NCBI GenBank assembly: GCA_963920765.1
Contig: OY987244.1
Location: 26,826,358 to 26,890,357 of the forward strand
Source of the DNA: Ulota crispa
Lineage: Eukaryota; Streptophyta; Bryopsida; Orthotrichales; Orthotrichaceae
Length of the DNA stretch: 64,000 nucleotides
Reading direction: 5' to 3'
Position 1 is the first letter of the stretch; the number at the start of each line of letters is the position of its first letter. The position numbers were made by a program, and so were the translations under genes. This document shows positions 1 through 10,600 of the stretch, one piece after another. The notes below the pieces were generated by a model that ran no database searches, was not told where the DNA came from, and saw nothing but the letters and a program-made list of their open reading frames with translations.

Positions 1-257
1 AAAAGAAATGCCATTGACAAACACAAACAATACATATTTTTTCTTTTTCTTTTTTCCAAATATTTTTCAACTTGAGTTCATCCTTAGAAGAGCACCAACT
101 TATTGATTTTCCACAACGCTAATAAGACCATGCTTACAACAAGATTATGTTTGCTAAACATCATAAACATCATTTCTTGAGGAAATTTACTTGTACTTGA
201 GACTTTTTATTTAGCCAGGTTTTAGCGGTGGCAACTAAACTTGCTCCTACACACTCA

Positions 258-1161
258 TTAACCCCTAAAATGCTCAAGGGTTTTTTTCTTGTTTTTAAAA
301 GGCAGTTTTGAAGTTTTTAATTGTCCTTGGAAGATCCTTATTAAACATCAAAATAAAATTGTAACTATTGAATCTTGAACTTCAAGGCTTCTAGATGGTG
401 CTACCCAAAAGTAATCCAAAATGGCCACATAGATTTTAAGATATTTGTGATTGAATGATGATGAGTATAGAATTTTTTGCTTTTTTTGGAGCTGCCCAAG
501 ACTTCTAATGCAAATTGGCAAATTTTGGATACAAAATTGGGAAACAACCACCTAGGATGCTTTAGTGTTTACTGTTGTTACTTCAGAACTAATGATCCCC
601 CTTCCAAATCCATGACTACAATTTCACAAACAAGCCTGCAATGCAACTGTCAAAGTGCAACTGGCGAATACAAAGATTTTTTTTTAGCTTCAATTCTTGA
701 CCATATATCATTGTGAATAAAAGAAAATTCAACGGTGAATGAATTCTCACTTTCATAACAAAGACAATCCAAGTGAAATTAGTCCAAAAGCATTTTTAAA
801 TTTTGTTAGATGTCAAAATTTCACTAAATGGGCCCTTATTGCCCAAGGGAGTGCCCAAGGGATATCTTCACCTTTTTCTTAACTTGATGTCCATCTTTTC
901 ATTGTGGCAACTTGTCATAAGCCCTATGACACTATTCACAATACTATCCTGACACAAAATGTATGCTCATAGTTAATCTTCCACCAAAAACAATTGGAAC
1001 AAGATATGGAGGTAATTAGATTTGAATGGTGAAGCTAAATTCAATGCGCAACTTTTCCAAAAAAACCTAAAAACAATAAAATCAGCGCTTCAATAGGGTT
1101 TCAAAGTCTCTTGAAAATTGTTGGACACCAAAATTTGGTGCCTTCAGCATTTAGGGGCTAA
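258..1161. mobile_element. D-type TTAA-bounded element (D1)
   Basis: Begins TTAACCCCTAAAATGCTCAA and ends GCATTTAGGGGCTAA, a D-like right end with its terminal TTAA mutated where A1 inserted. The interior is AT-rich without open frames of note, so the pairing of ends is inferred. Confidence 0.55.
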
Positions 1162-1162
1162 T

Positions 1163-1417
1163 AACATGTTATTCATTAAATTGGTAAAAACATAGGTACC
1201 ATTTTGTATTTCACCTGAAATCCAAAAAGTTACTTTAAACCAGATTTAAAGGTATCAAATTCAATCTGAGCCACTAAGATTTTTTCCCTCGCAAATTCCT
1301 CCTCTCAGGTGAGGGCACATGTACAAAAAAAACGTTGTGAGCTGGAATTCAGGTGATCACCTAAATTCTTGAAAGTCCCACTTTGTACAGTTTTCCCAAT
1401 TTAACGAGTAACGCGTT
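1163..1417. mobile_element. A-family TIR element (A1)
   Basis: Ends AACATGTTATTCATTAAATT and AATTTAACGAGTAACGCGTT, with TAAT repeated exactly at 1159-1162 and 1418-1421. It sits at the very end of the D-type element D1. Confidence 0.8.
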
Positions 1418-1564
1418 TAATTGAATTTAGTTGCGCTCCTCAAGACTCATTGAGTACATCTAAGGTGCCAACCAAGGTCACTAATGGGATTAATGTACAC
1501 ACAGCTATCTTTCTCAAATAATGCACTTTCATATAGATAGACGAATCATGTAAACCCATTTACC

Positions 1565-2065
1565 AAAATAAATCCCATCCCATCCCCATCGCGTCCCCTA
1601 TCCACCCCCCACCCCCTATCCTCCATCCACCCCCTATCTTCCATCCACCCCCCACCCCCATGGCCACATCCCATCCACCCCCCATCCCCACCCCCCATCC
1701 CCACCTCCCATCCCCATTGCGTCCCCTATTCACCCCCCACCCCCTATCCTCCATCCACCCCCCACACCTTATCCTCCATCCACCCCCCACCCCCATGGCC
1801 ACATCCCATCCACCCCCCATCCCCACCCCCCATCCCCACCTTCCATCCCCACCTCCCATCCCCATTGCGTCCCCTATCCACCCCCCACCCCCTATCCTCC
1901 ATCCACCCCCCACACCCTATCCTCCATCCACCCCCCACCTCCATGGCCACATCCCATCCACCCCCCATCCCCACCCCCCATCCCCACCTCCCATCCCCAC
2001 CTCCCATCCCCACCCCCCATCCCCACCTCCCATCTCCACCCCCCATCCCCCTCTTACCTGCCAAT
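1565..2065. repeat. C-rich minisatellite with higher-order units
   Basis: Runs of CCCCATCCACC/CCCCACCTCC type, arranged in larger units of roughly 130-145 bp that each contain ATGGCCACATCCCATCC and often CCATTGCGTCCCCTA. All C-runs lie on the + strand. Open frames over it on both strands are repeat artefacts. It is followed by an inverted pair CCCCTCTTACCTG/TAGGTAAGAGGGG at about 2049-2100. Confidence 0.85.
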
Positions 2066-2099
2066 CCGGTTGTAATTACCCAACAGATAGGTAAGAGGG

Positions 2100-4640
2100 G
2101 GCATTTTTTTGTAAGTGTAAGATGATGTTTATTTTTGAATAATGCGTCCCATTACAAGGGATTTGGACCCAAAAATGGGCCCCTTCCCCCAAAACTATGG
2201 GAACTTTGGGAACACTTCCACAACACTTCCGCATAGGCTATTTGCAGCAGTATGACATGGCATTAGTGCGACCACATCAGACATTATTATTTAATTATTG
2301 TTTTTGAAAAAAAAAAAAAAAAAAAAATTTATTTTCTTATTATTTATTTATTTATTATTATTTTTTTGACGACCAGTAGTGGCATTGGGAACATCCAAAC
2401 TCACAGCCTTTTCTTGGGTCCAAATCCCTTGTAATGCATCCCTTGATCTCCACCTCCACCTCTGCTACAATTTTTTCCTTCACCTCCACCTTGATCTTTG
2501 CCTCCATTTTTGCCTTCGTCTTTGTTGCCAGCTGCAATATTTATTTGAATTTTTACAAGATTCTCAAGTTACATATTGAAGCTCTTTGCAACTTATCTTA
2601 TGCCTAGAGCAATGAGTCCAAGAGGAAGAAATAAATTCACTATGAGATTTGTATACCTTCACCTCAAATAGAGGAATATCTCTTTGGACGAAAGACTACA
2701 TTAAGTGAAACCTTCCACTTGATGAAAGCTATGCCATTGTGACTTGTTTACAATGTCAAACGGTACCATGCATAAATTATTTATAGCGTCAAAGCAAGCT
2801 TTTCAAGACTTATTGAAAAAAAAAAAAAAATTGCTAGAGGAAAATCTCACAATTTGAAGAAATAGATAAATAATAGTTGACAAGAGATAAAAGACAAAAC
2901 TTGGCAGATAGTGGATAGAATTTGGCAGATGCATGACAAATTTTTCCAAACAATCAACAAAACTAGATGGACAATTGCAAAAGGCTTCATGAGACTGATG
3001 TGTGAATGTTAGCGTTTAGAGATGTTAAAAATCTTGACAATCCTCTTGTTAGTAATCAAAACTTGTGTAATTGCAGCCATGCTCTTTTTGCAATCATTAT
3101 TGCTTTGTTAGCCATGAAGTATTGAATGGATGAAATGCTTGATTTGCAATAAATATAAAGCAAGTTGGAGTACTTTGTTTGTTGAATGGTGTGATCATAG
3201 GATCAAAAAATATATGTAGAAATTATTATTGAGTCCAACCGATGAACCTCAAAACATATAATGAATTTAATCAAGAGTTTACCAACAAAGTACATCCAAC
3301 ATGTCATTGAAACATATAACCAGAAAAAGTTTTAATCTTTTTTCAAGAAAAATTCTTTGCAACAAAATAACAAATATTAATCTTTAATAAAGCAATGACA
3401 ATATCAAATTGTTCCCTTGACAATGTGGCAAATAGTTCAAATACCACATCTAATTGATATATCAATTTTATGATATTATAAAAATTTAACAATTTTTGTT
3501 GGTAGATCTAGATGTGGCAAATCTCCTTTCTACACATTGGTGTTTTTTTTTAATTATTTGAAAATCTTATGTAAAAGGTTGCTGCATTGCCTTTGTTATG
3601 AAATATATGTGCACCAATTAATAAAGTATAAAAATTCAGCATTTCCAATAACCACTAAACTACCAAGAGATCCAAATTTGACTTCATCAATTATTGCAGC
3701 TTTTAATTGATTTCTTCATAGTCATGTTCCAGTTTCTTTTTTATAAAGTAATATTTGTAACATTTTCCACTAGTTCTAGTATGAAAATCTTATATTCCAA
3801 TTTATTTAATACTACACAACAACAACAAAAAAAAATGAAAAATATTGAAACTTCCAAAAACTGATAAAGATGAACATACGTTATATATAAACCATTGTAG
3901 TTCAACCTGTATCTCAAAGATCTTTTTTGGTATGTTTTATCGTATGTGATATTTGATATCCAACAAAATTTTGAAACCCTAAGTTGTTGCCTCATGGCTC
4001 AAACATGTAACACTTGATAGAGGTTTCTAATTAAACTTTGAATTTCAATCAAGACAAAAAAACACATGAACAATTCTTCTAATAAGGTATAACTCATATT
4101 TTGTGCTTGTTTATTTAATCATATGCTTGTAAAGTTAACTAATACTTCTGCTTAAGTATATGCATTTTTTTATCACGCATATTTATGTATAATATTAAAA
4201 ATCTTGACAATCTAATCACCAAAAATATTTGCACACAAATTCAATATAAGCATAGTGGTACATTGCTAAATTCCTATACTCCATCTTGTCTTAAATTTTA
4301 TGTATACTCATCTTAAATATTTATTTTAAAGGTCCCATAATTATCATTTGCTCCAAAAAAAAAAAATTAGTTAATTTGGGAAAACTTCAATAAAGTTTTA
4401 AAAACCATACGGTGTGTGACACTTCTAATCAACTATTCCCAAATTTGAGCCGCCAACCTCCTACTTTGTCAAAGAAAATGTTATCAAAAATTTGAGACCA
4501 TTAAGATGAAACCTGGGTTTTTTTCTTCAATTATTGGTGGAATTGCTTTTGAGCTAATGGGCACATGTGTTGTGTTTTAGTGTTTCTTCTTGCAACAATA
4601 GAAGTTGTCAATCATAAGTGTCATGCACTATACGTCACAA
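2100..4640. other. AT-rich stretch, nothing recognised
   Basis: After the C-rich repeat, no TIR ends, no long frames and no RNA gene seen apart from the poly-A stretch listed separately. Confidence 0.5.
2284..2370. repeat. Poly-A and T-rich low-complexity stretch
   Basis: About 20 A in a row near 2309-2327 followed by repeated TTATTTATTTATT. No retroposon body recognised. Confidence 0.7.
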
Positions 4641-4647
4641 ACAAATA

Positions 4648-5151
4648 GGACAACGCTATTTTGTGAGTGTAAAATGGTGAGCCTATGACTCTATCACTCT
4701 ATGAGCAATGAGCTAAGATAACACCTTATTTGTTAAATTGGGAAAAATAGAGGTACCATTTTGTACTCCACCTTAAACCCAAAAAGTTACCTGAAACCAG
4801 ATTTGAAGGTATCAAATTTAATTTGAGCCATTAAGATTTTTTCCCTCACAAACTCCTCCTCTCAAGTGAGGGCACATGTACCCAAAAAAACTGCAAGCTA
4901 GGTTTTAAGTGACCACCTAAAACTTTTGAAAGTCCCAAAATGTACTATATTTCCCAATTTAACGAATATGGTGTTAAATTTGGTGAGCAAGAATTGACTT
5001 TGAGTTCAAAATCACTAAAAAACCTAAACAAATGGCAAGTTTTTCAAAAGGCAAAATCTAAATTACACAAATACAGTACCTTATGTATACGTTGGCAAAA
5101 AAATCCTGGCTCACAGCTTATAGATCCCAGCTCACGATATACCATTCCCTG
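4648..5151. mobile_element. C-family element, split by A2 (C1)
   Basis: Ends near GCTATTTTGTGAG and CTCACGATATACCATTCCC; the body matches the copy at 21527-21774. A short open frame at 4940-5173 arises from it and is not a gene. Confidence 0.6.
4720..4975. mobile_element. A-family TIR element nested in C1 (A2)
   Basis: Ends AACACCTTATTTGTTAAATT and AATTTAACGAATATGGTGTT. Flanks AGAT and AAAT. An uninterrupted C copy near 21575 reads AAGATTTGGTGAGC across the same point, an empty-site control. Confidence 0.85.
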
Positions 5152-5633
5152 TGTGTATGGTATACGTGTATAAATACGTATACATATATACATAGATAGA
5201 GAAGCGGACATGGAAACAGCCACCCAGAAAATACACGAAAATACAAACAGAGAGTTTGCAAATCATGCTGCTTCAGCGAAACTGACGTAAATACGGACTG
5301 GATGGGCTAGGGAGGCGAAGGGGGTGCGGACCAATGAGAAGCGAGAGAGACCCCGTCGGAGAGCAGCGATTGGCTGCAGCAGGTGAACCAGATGAGGCCC
5401 TGGTTGGGCGGGGTAGTGGCAATTGTTATGTCAGAGCCTCAGAGGGGAGTGTTGTAGAAATGTGCGAGAGTGTGGAGACCGTGCGCATTTGTGTGCAAAG
5501 ACTGTGCAGCGTTGGTGACGGAGTGTGCATTCTTGTGCAGACGAAAATCCCATCTTTACAGAGTGACCCCTCCAAACCTATCAATGACCATCCCCGCTTT
5601 TACAGCCCAGTCGATTTTTTGTACCCACTCCAA
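5152..5633. other. Unique GC-richer block with two CCAAT-like motifs
   Basis: GACCAATGAG near 5330 and GATTGGCTGC near 5368 lie in a short GC-rich block that could be promoter-like. The open frame at 5334-5645 has no recognisable domain. Confidence 0.3.
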
Positions 5634-6537
5634 TTAACCCTTTAATGACCACATCCATTTTCACAGAATCCACTGAAAACAGGGGCTTACATTTGGAATT
5701 GACTCAAATATGGACCCAATTTCAATAATCCAATCGTACAAATGGGAAGTACACCTTGTTTATTGTAAAGCATCAAAATTTCAGCTATATTTACCGTTGG
5801 AGGTGAAATATTATAATGATTGAGTGAGCCATATGGGGAAAATCTTTAACGTTTCATTCTTGTTTAATTTTGAATGTTAACCTTTTGTGCAAGCTTTGAT
5901 TGAGAAAAGCCTTACATTTCTAAAAAGCAGGGTTTCCCACCTTTCCAACAAGACTAGTGTCACACAAAATAAACAAAAATAGCAATCACAAGGTGTAGCT
6001 AAGTGGACAAAAAGGGTCAAAAAACCCACTTTCTTTGCTACCCTAAAACGGTTCTACAAGAAATTTGATAATTATTCTAGAAAATCCAATTGGTGAAGAC
6101 AATCAAGAATTGGCCTTAAATGTAAGATGACAAATTTTAAAACCAAAACAACAACAACATTTCAATAGATTTTCAAATACTACAATTATACTACTACCAT
6201 ATATGAAAACAATACAAGCATATTTCTTAGGCAATTTGAAATTTTTTAGAATTGTGCAATTGAAATTTGACATTCTTCTTGCATGCTTGATGTATTGTGT
6301 TGTTGCTTTACTCCATCTTTGACAAAAATTGGATACGTATTTTGAAGCCATGTCGTATAAACACCATTATCTATCAACGCACATACCCAATTGCATTGTT
6401 ATTTTTTTAGATGGATGCAAAATTCTTGTGATCGCGTACTTCAGGACCAAATTCCAAGTTATTGAGCAATTTCAACCTACAAGCCAAAAACCACTCCCAG
6501 CGACCAAAATATGGTCGCCTGATCATTAAAGGGTTAA
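5634..6537. mobile_element. D-type TTAA-bounded element (D13)
   Basis: Ends TTAACCCTTTAATGACC and GATCATTAAAGGGTTAA are complementary over 17 bases with one mismatch. No transposase frame inside. Confidence 0.7.
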
Positions 6538-6810
6538 CACCCACGCTAATAGGAAGGACACCATGGACCACATCGTTTTGCTATAGCGCAGACTTTTCGG
6601 ACTAAACTCAACTTAACCCATACTTCATGTTTACTTGAGAGACTATAGCTAACACACAAACTGTAATCCAATCTGCTAAAACAATTAGTAGAAACAACTG
6701 GCATAATATAAGTTCGGAATTTTCTCTGTTGCAATCTTATTAGACATGATATGTACTTCGTTCAGGGGAGATGTGCCACTGGTGTATATTCCATGAGAAG
6801 AATATACGTA

Positions 6811-7082
6811 AGGTAGGAGCACTCAATAGCAATGGTGTGTGCCTAATGGCGTCGCTCTCGTCGCTCTCTACACAAGGTTGTTATTTTAGAAATTAAATCA
6901 AGGTAACTTGTAGGTAGCTTATTATTTTGGCGAACAGTGATACGCTGTCTACGATTTACCTACATCTAAGTTCTAAATGACCGCCCTGTGTGACGCCATT
7001 AAGTACACGTACTAAATGACCATCCTGTGTAGAGAGTGACGCTATTAAGTACACGTACTGTTGGTATTGGGAGCTCCTGCCT
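6811..7082. mobile_element. G-family TIR element upstream of LHCB9 (G6)
   Basis: Ends AGGTAGGAGC and GCTCCTGCCT, each flanked by TA (6809-6810, 7083-7084). Inside, a second inverted pair lies at about 6837-6882 and 7024-7054, and a direct duplication of about 40 bp containing AAGTACACGTACT is at 6973-7012 and 7012-7059. It ends 577 bp before the LHCB9 start codon. Confidence 0.65.
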
Positions 7083-7084
7083 TA

Positions 7085-7659
7085 CGGTAATCTTCGTTTG
7101 TAGACTCGAAGGCTCATAAGCATATGTGTTAGGTAGATGCATTGTTGGTAAGGAGTGTACACGTCAGCTACGTTCTGGGGAAAATCGGATTCGTTTGCGG
7201 ATACATTAAATTCAAAAGGATCGTCTTCTGGTGAGACTGAGGATCACGAGAAGGTAGAACAGTACTAGACTGGTTTGAAGGTAATGAAGAAAACTACTTA
7301 GAGTTACCAGTGAGAAATTTTTGATTGTATTAGAGTGTCTTCAGGGGTAGGTAAGTAACTTAAGACGTGGAAATATATTGTTGCGTGATCAACCAGACGT
7401 GGGGAATTACACGACCAATGGGAAGACTGGACAATCCGGTCCCATCAGTGGAGAAGCACCGTTCATCTCCAGTAAGATTTATGGCGCAGCTCGCCCTCGA
7501 TCAGTCTTCAAAGTGGACTGATCGGTGCCCGCAATACCGCAGTGAGCGGCTTCCAGATTTATCAGTGACCTTCACAAGGATCGCATGCAATCGCTCCCTC
7601 ACGTCTGCTTTGAGTGATCGTTTTTTTCTCTGGTTCACCACAGATCTCGATCTTCGGCA
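7085..7659 (+). promoter_or_regulatory. Upstream region and likely 5' UTR of the LHCB9-like gene
   Basis: Unique, GC-richer sequence between the promoter-proximal TIR element (ending 7082) and the start codon. A CCAAT motif lies near 7410. A pyrimidine-rich run followed by CACCACAG at about 7619-7643 sits just before the ATG; it could be UTR or the 3' end of a 5'-UTR intron. No convincing TATA box or start site can be fixed by eye. Confidence 0.45.
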
Positions 7660-10600
7660 ATGGCTGCTGCTATGGCGTCGATGACGCTTCAGCTGCGTGC
7701 TGTTGCGCCCGGAGCTGCAGCGTCGACCAAGCGGAATACTTGCCTTCGCAAACAGCAGTTGCCATGTGCTACTACTTCGTCGTCGTCCTCCTCCTCATGG
7801 GTCTGCCGAGCGACGCCTAATGGTGAGAGCAAGCCCAAGCCTGGCAAGCCGGATAAGCCCAGATCTCCGGGCGATTTGGCCACTGCCGTCAAAGAGGTGA
7901 GCATCGATCGATCAACTCGAAAACTTGCTCGTTAATATTCGCTGTTCTGACTTTCTTTTGTCTCAGTTAGCCTTCAAATTCTCCATGGCGTAGCGATACA
8001 TTTGTGATGTGCACGCGCCATGGCATAGATCCGAAGTTCTAGTTGCGCAACTAAAATTGTGCTAGTTTAACGAAACCCGCTTTTATGACCGTGTCAAACC
8101 ATGGACCTACAAAGTTTGTGAGTTTGAAAATAATTTGTCCAAATGTTTCGAAGTAGTTGTAATCTTTTCTTTCTTTCGCGTTAGAGGGGCATGTCCTACA
8201 GCGCCAGTGATGTTCAACTACATAGAGATAGCCCAGAAAAATTAGGACGGCTGTAGATTTAAGTTTAGGTTTGGATTACTGCAACTACGCCAATATCTCT
8301 AAATTTCTCCATTTTTAACGCTGGTGGGTTGGTCAACATGACGATGACATTCAACAATGTGGAAGTTTGCATAGTCTTTTGGCAGATCGAGCACGTGTAG
8401 TTCTCCAAATGAAAGAAAGCGACAGTCGTGAAACTATCAATATTTTGAATGTCGCCACAACCCACAAGTAGATTCGCGAATGAGAACAGAGTTTAGTCAT
8501 GTGGCTTTGCATAAAGTGACGATACGGTATTATCTCCGTGCACGATCGATGAAGCTCGAGGTCCAGATGCCTCGTGGATGTAGTAATTGCATAAAATTTT
8601 GCTCGAGCGGCCATGGTGAAGGTCGATATGCTCTGTCGACGTTTCCATTTCAAGTGTAGATGTGACAACATCGAATGTCTAGATGAACATGTCGTGATTT
8701 ATTTGTTTTTTCAAACCTGTCCTCTAAAACTTGCTTTTAACATCTTGTACTGGATATCAACAATGGTAAAGACATGTGGAGCTTTGTACACCATGTCATT
8801 TTCATGGCCACAGCTGCTTGCTACAGAGTGCCTGGACGGTGTTGTGTTCTAGAGTCCGGAGTCTGTATAGATCTAGACGGTATGGATTTGAAGTGTCGGT
8901 AGTAGAGTGGGAGCAACCCCGAATGCACGGATCTGACAACTTGAGAGTTTGAATTGTGCAGGACACGACAGACGTTGTAGAGGACGTGAAGGAAACAGTT
9001 ACAGCCGTCATCAACGAGCCTCTTCCACAAGCAGGGCCACCCGGCGTCGACAACTCCACCAGCTCTAAAGACAACCTGCAAGGTGCCGCAGCATGGTACC
9101 AAGAATTCGGCCGCTCGGTGCCGCCAGAAGTAGACGCTCGTGATTACTACTACGGCCCCGACCGACCTCTCTGGAAGGGCGTGTTCACGAATCCCAGTGA
9201 CGTCCCCGACTACCTCACAGGCGAGTTCCCCGGCGACTACGGCTGCGACATCTTCAAGCTCGTCCGCCTGCCTAAACGATTCGAACGCCTGCGCGCTCAG
9301 GCAAGTCTAAAATATTACTATAAGCTTTTGGGAAAATGTCATGGATACCCCTGAAGTTTGCAATATTTTCATAGATAGATATCCCCTGCTGCCTTTTCAG
9401 AAATTTCACAAATATCTCGATATTTGTTAATTTGGGAAAAATGGTACATTTTGGGACTTTCAGGAAGTGAGTGAACCTGAGAGGAGGGATTTGAGAGGGA
9501 AAATTCTTAGTGCCTTAGATTGAATATGATACCTTCGAATCTGGTTTTAAAGTAACTTTTTGGGTTTGAGGGGAAAACAAATTGGGGCCCTATTTTTCCC
9601 AAATTAACAAATATTGTGTTAAATACCTTTGCACCAAAAATTTCAGGCATTTATTTTGTTGTGCCATGTCCACTTCCTTGTCCCTTTGTGCACACATTAC
9701 TTCTTTTTTGTTATGCTTGCGTACAAAGGTAGAAGGGAAGTGACATGTACAATAAAACAACCATCTAAAAAATTTAGTCCAAGGATATTTATGATATTTC
9801 TGAAAAAGCAGGGGTATCTATGAAAATATGGCAAACCTCGGCGTATCGATAAAAATTTCCCTAAGTTTTTTATATTTATAACCCTTTGCAAGCAACAACA
9901 GCTAAACACTAGAATTCTCAATAACTAATTCTCACCAATCCTTTCGACATGTTAGTTGCGAATTCTGACGACTTGTTTTGTTGTTTGCAGGAACTCATGA
10001 ACGGGCGGTGGGCGATGCTGGGCATCGTGGGGTGCCTGGCTCCGGAGCTCATCAGCCCGCAGCAAATGCCTGGGTTTGAGCCTGTGTGGTTCAAGGCGGG
10101 CGCGCAGATCTTCTCCGACTCCGGGATCGACTACCTCGGTGTGCCGGGCTTCATCAACGCGCACAGCTTGTTCGCCACCGTGGTCGTGAACGTAAGATTC
10201 TTTTACATTCCTAGCTATTTTCTAAAAGGGAAAATTTCATGGATACCCCTGAAGTTTGCAACAGAGACCCCTGCTTTTTCAGAAATATCACAAATACCCT
10301 TGTACTAAAAAACTTAAGCCTTTGTTTTGTCATGAACATCACTTCCTTCTCCCTTTGTGCCCACACTACTTCTTTCTTGTTATATGTGAGCAAAAAAGGA
10401 GTAGGGAAGTGACATGCGCAACAAAACAAGTATCTAAAAATTTTGGTCCAAAGATACTTGTGATACTTCTGAAAAATGAAAATATTTCAAACTTCAAGAG
10501 TATCCATGAAATTTTCCCTTTGCACTTCCTTCTCCCATTGTGCGCTCACTACTTTCTTGTTATGAGTGCGCTCAAAGGAAGAAGGGAAGTGACATGCCCA

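Larger units (their letters stand above)
9301..9990 (+). other. Intron 2 of the LHCB9-like gene, with a GC-AG boundary
   Basis: The donor reads CAG|GCAAGT and the acceptor TTTGCAG|GAA. Joining there gives [14 protein letters not shown], which lines up without a gap with FAKNRELEVIHARW of LHCII, so the GC donor is the expected one. Using the GT four bases later would shift the frame. Nearly 80% of the intron is repeat: a B-family element (9330-9861) that itself carries an A-family element. Confidence 0.85.

Noticed and set aside
1660..2125. Open frames of 86-144 codons, Pro/His-rich on + and Gly/Trp-rich on -
   Set aside because: They come wholly from the C-rich tandem repeat; several frames are open at once on both strands.
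2305..2330. Poly-A run as the tail of a retroposed gene
   Set aside because: No gene-like body or target duplication next to it; only T-rich low complexity.
8802..9102. Minus-strand frames over LHCB9 exon 2
   Set aside because: Shadows of the coding strand; the + strand is clearly the LHC protein.
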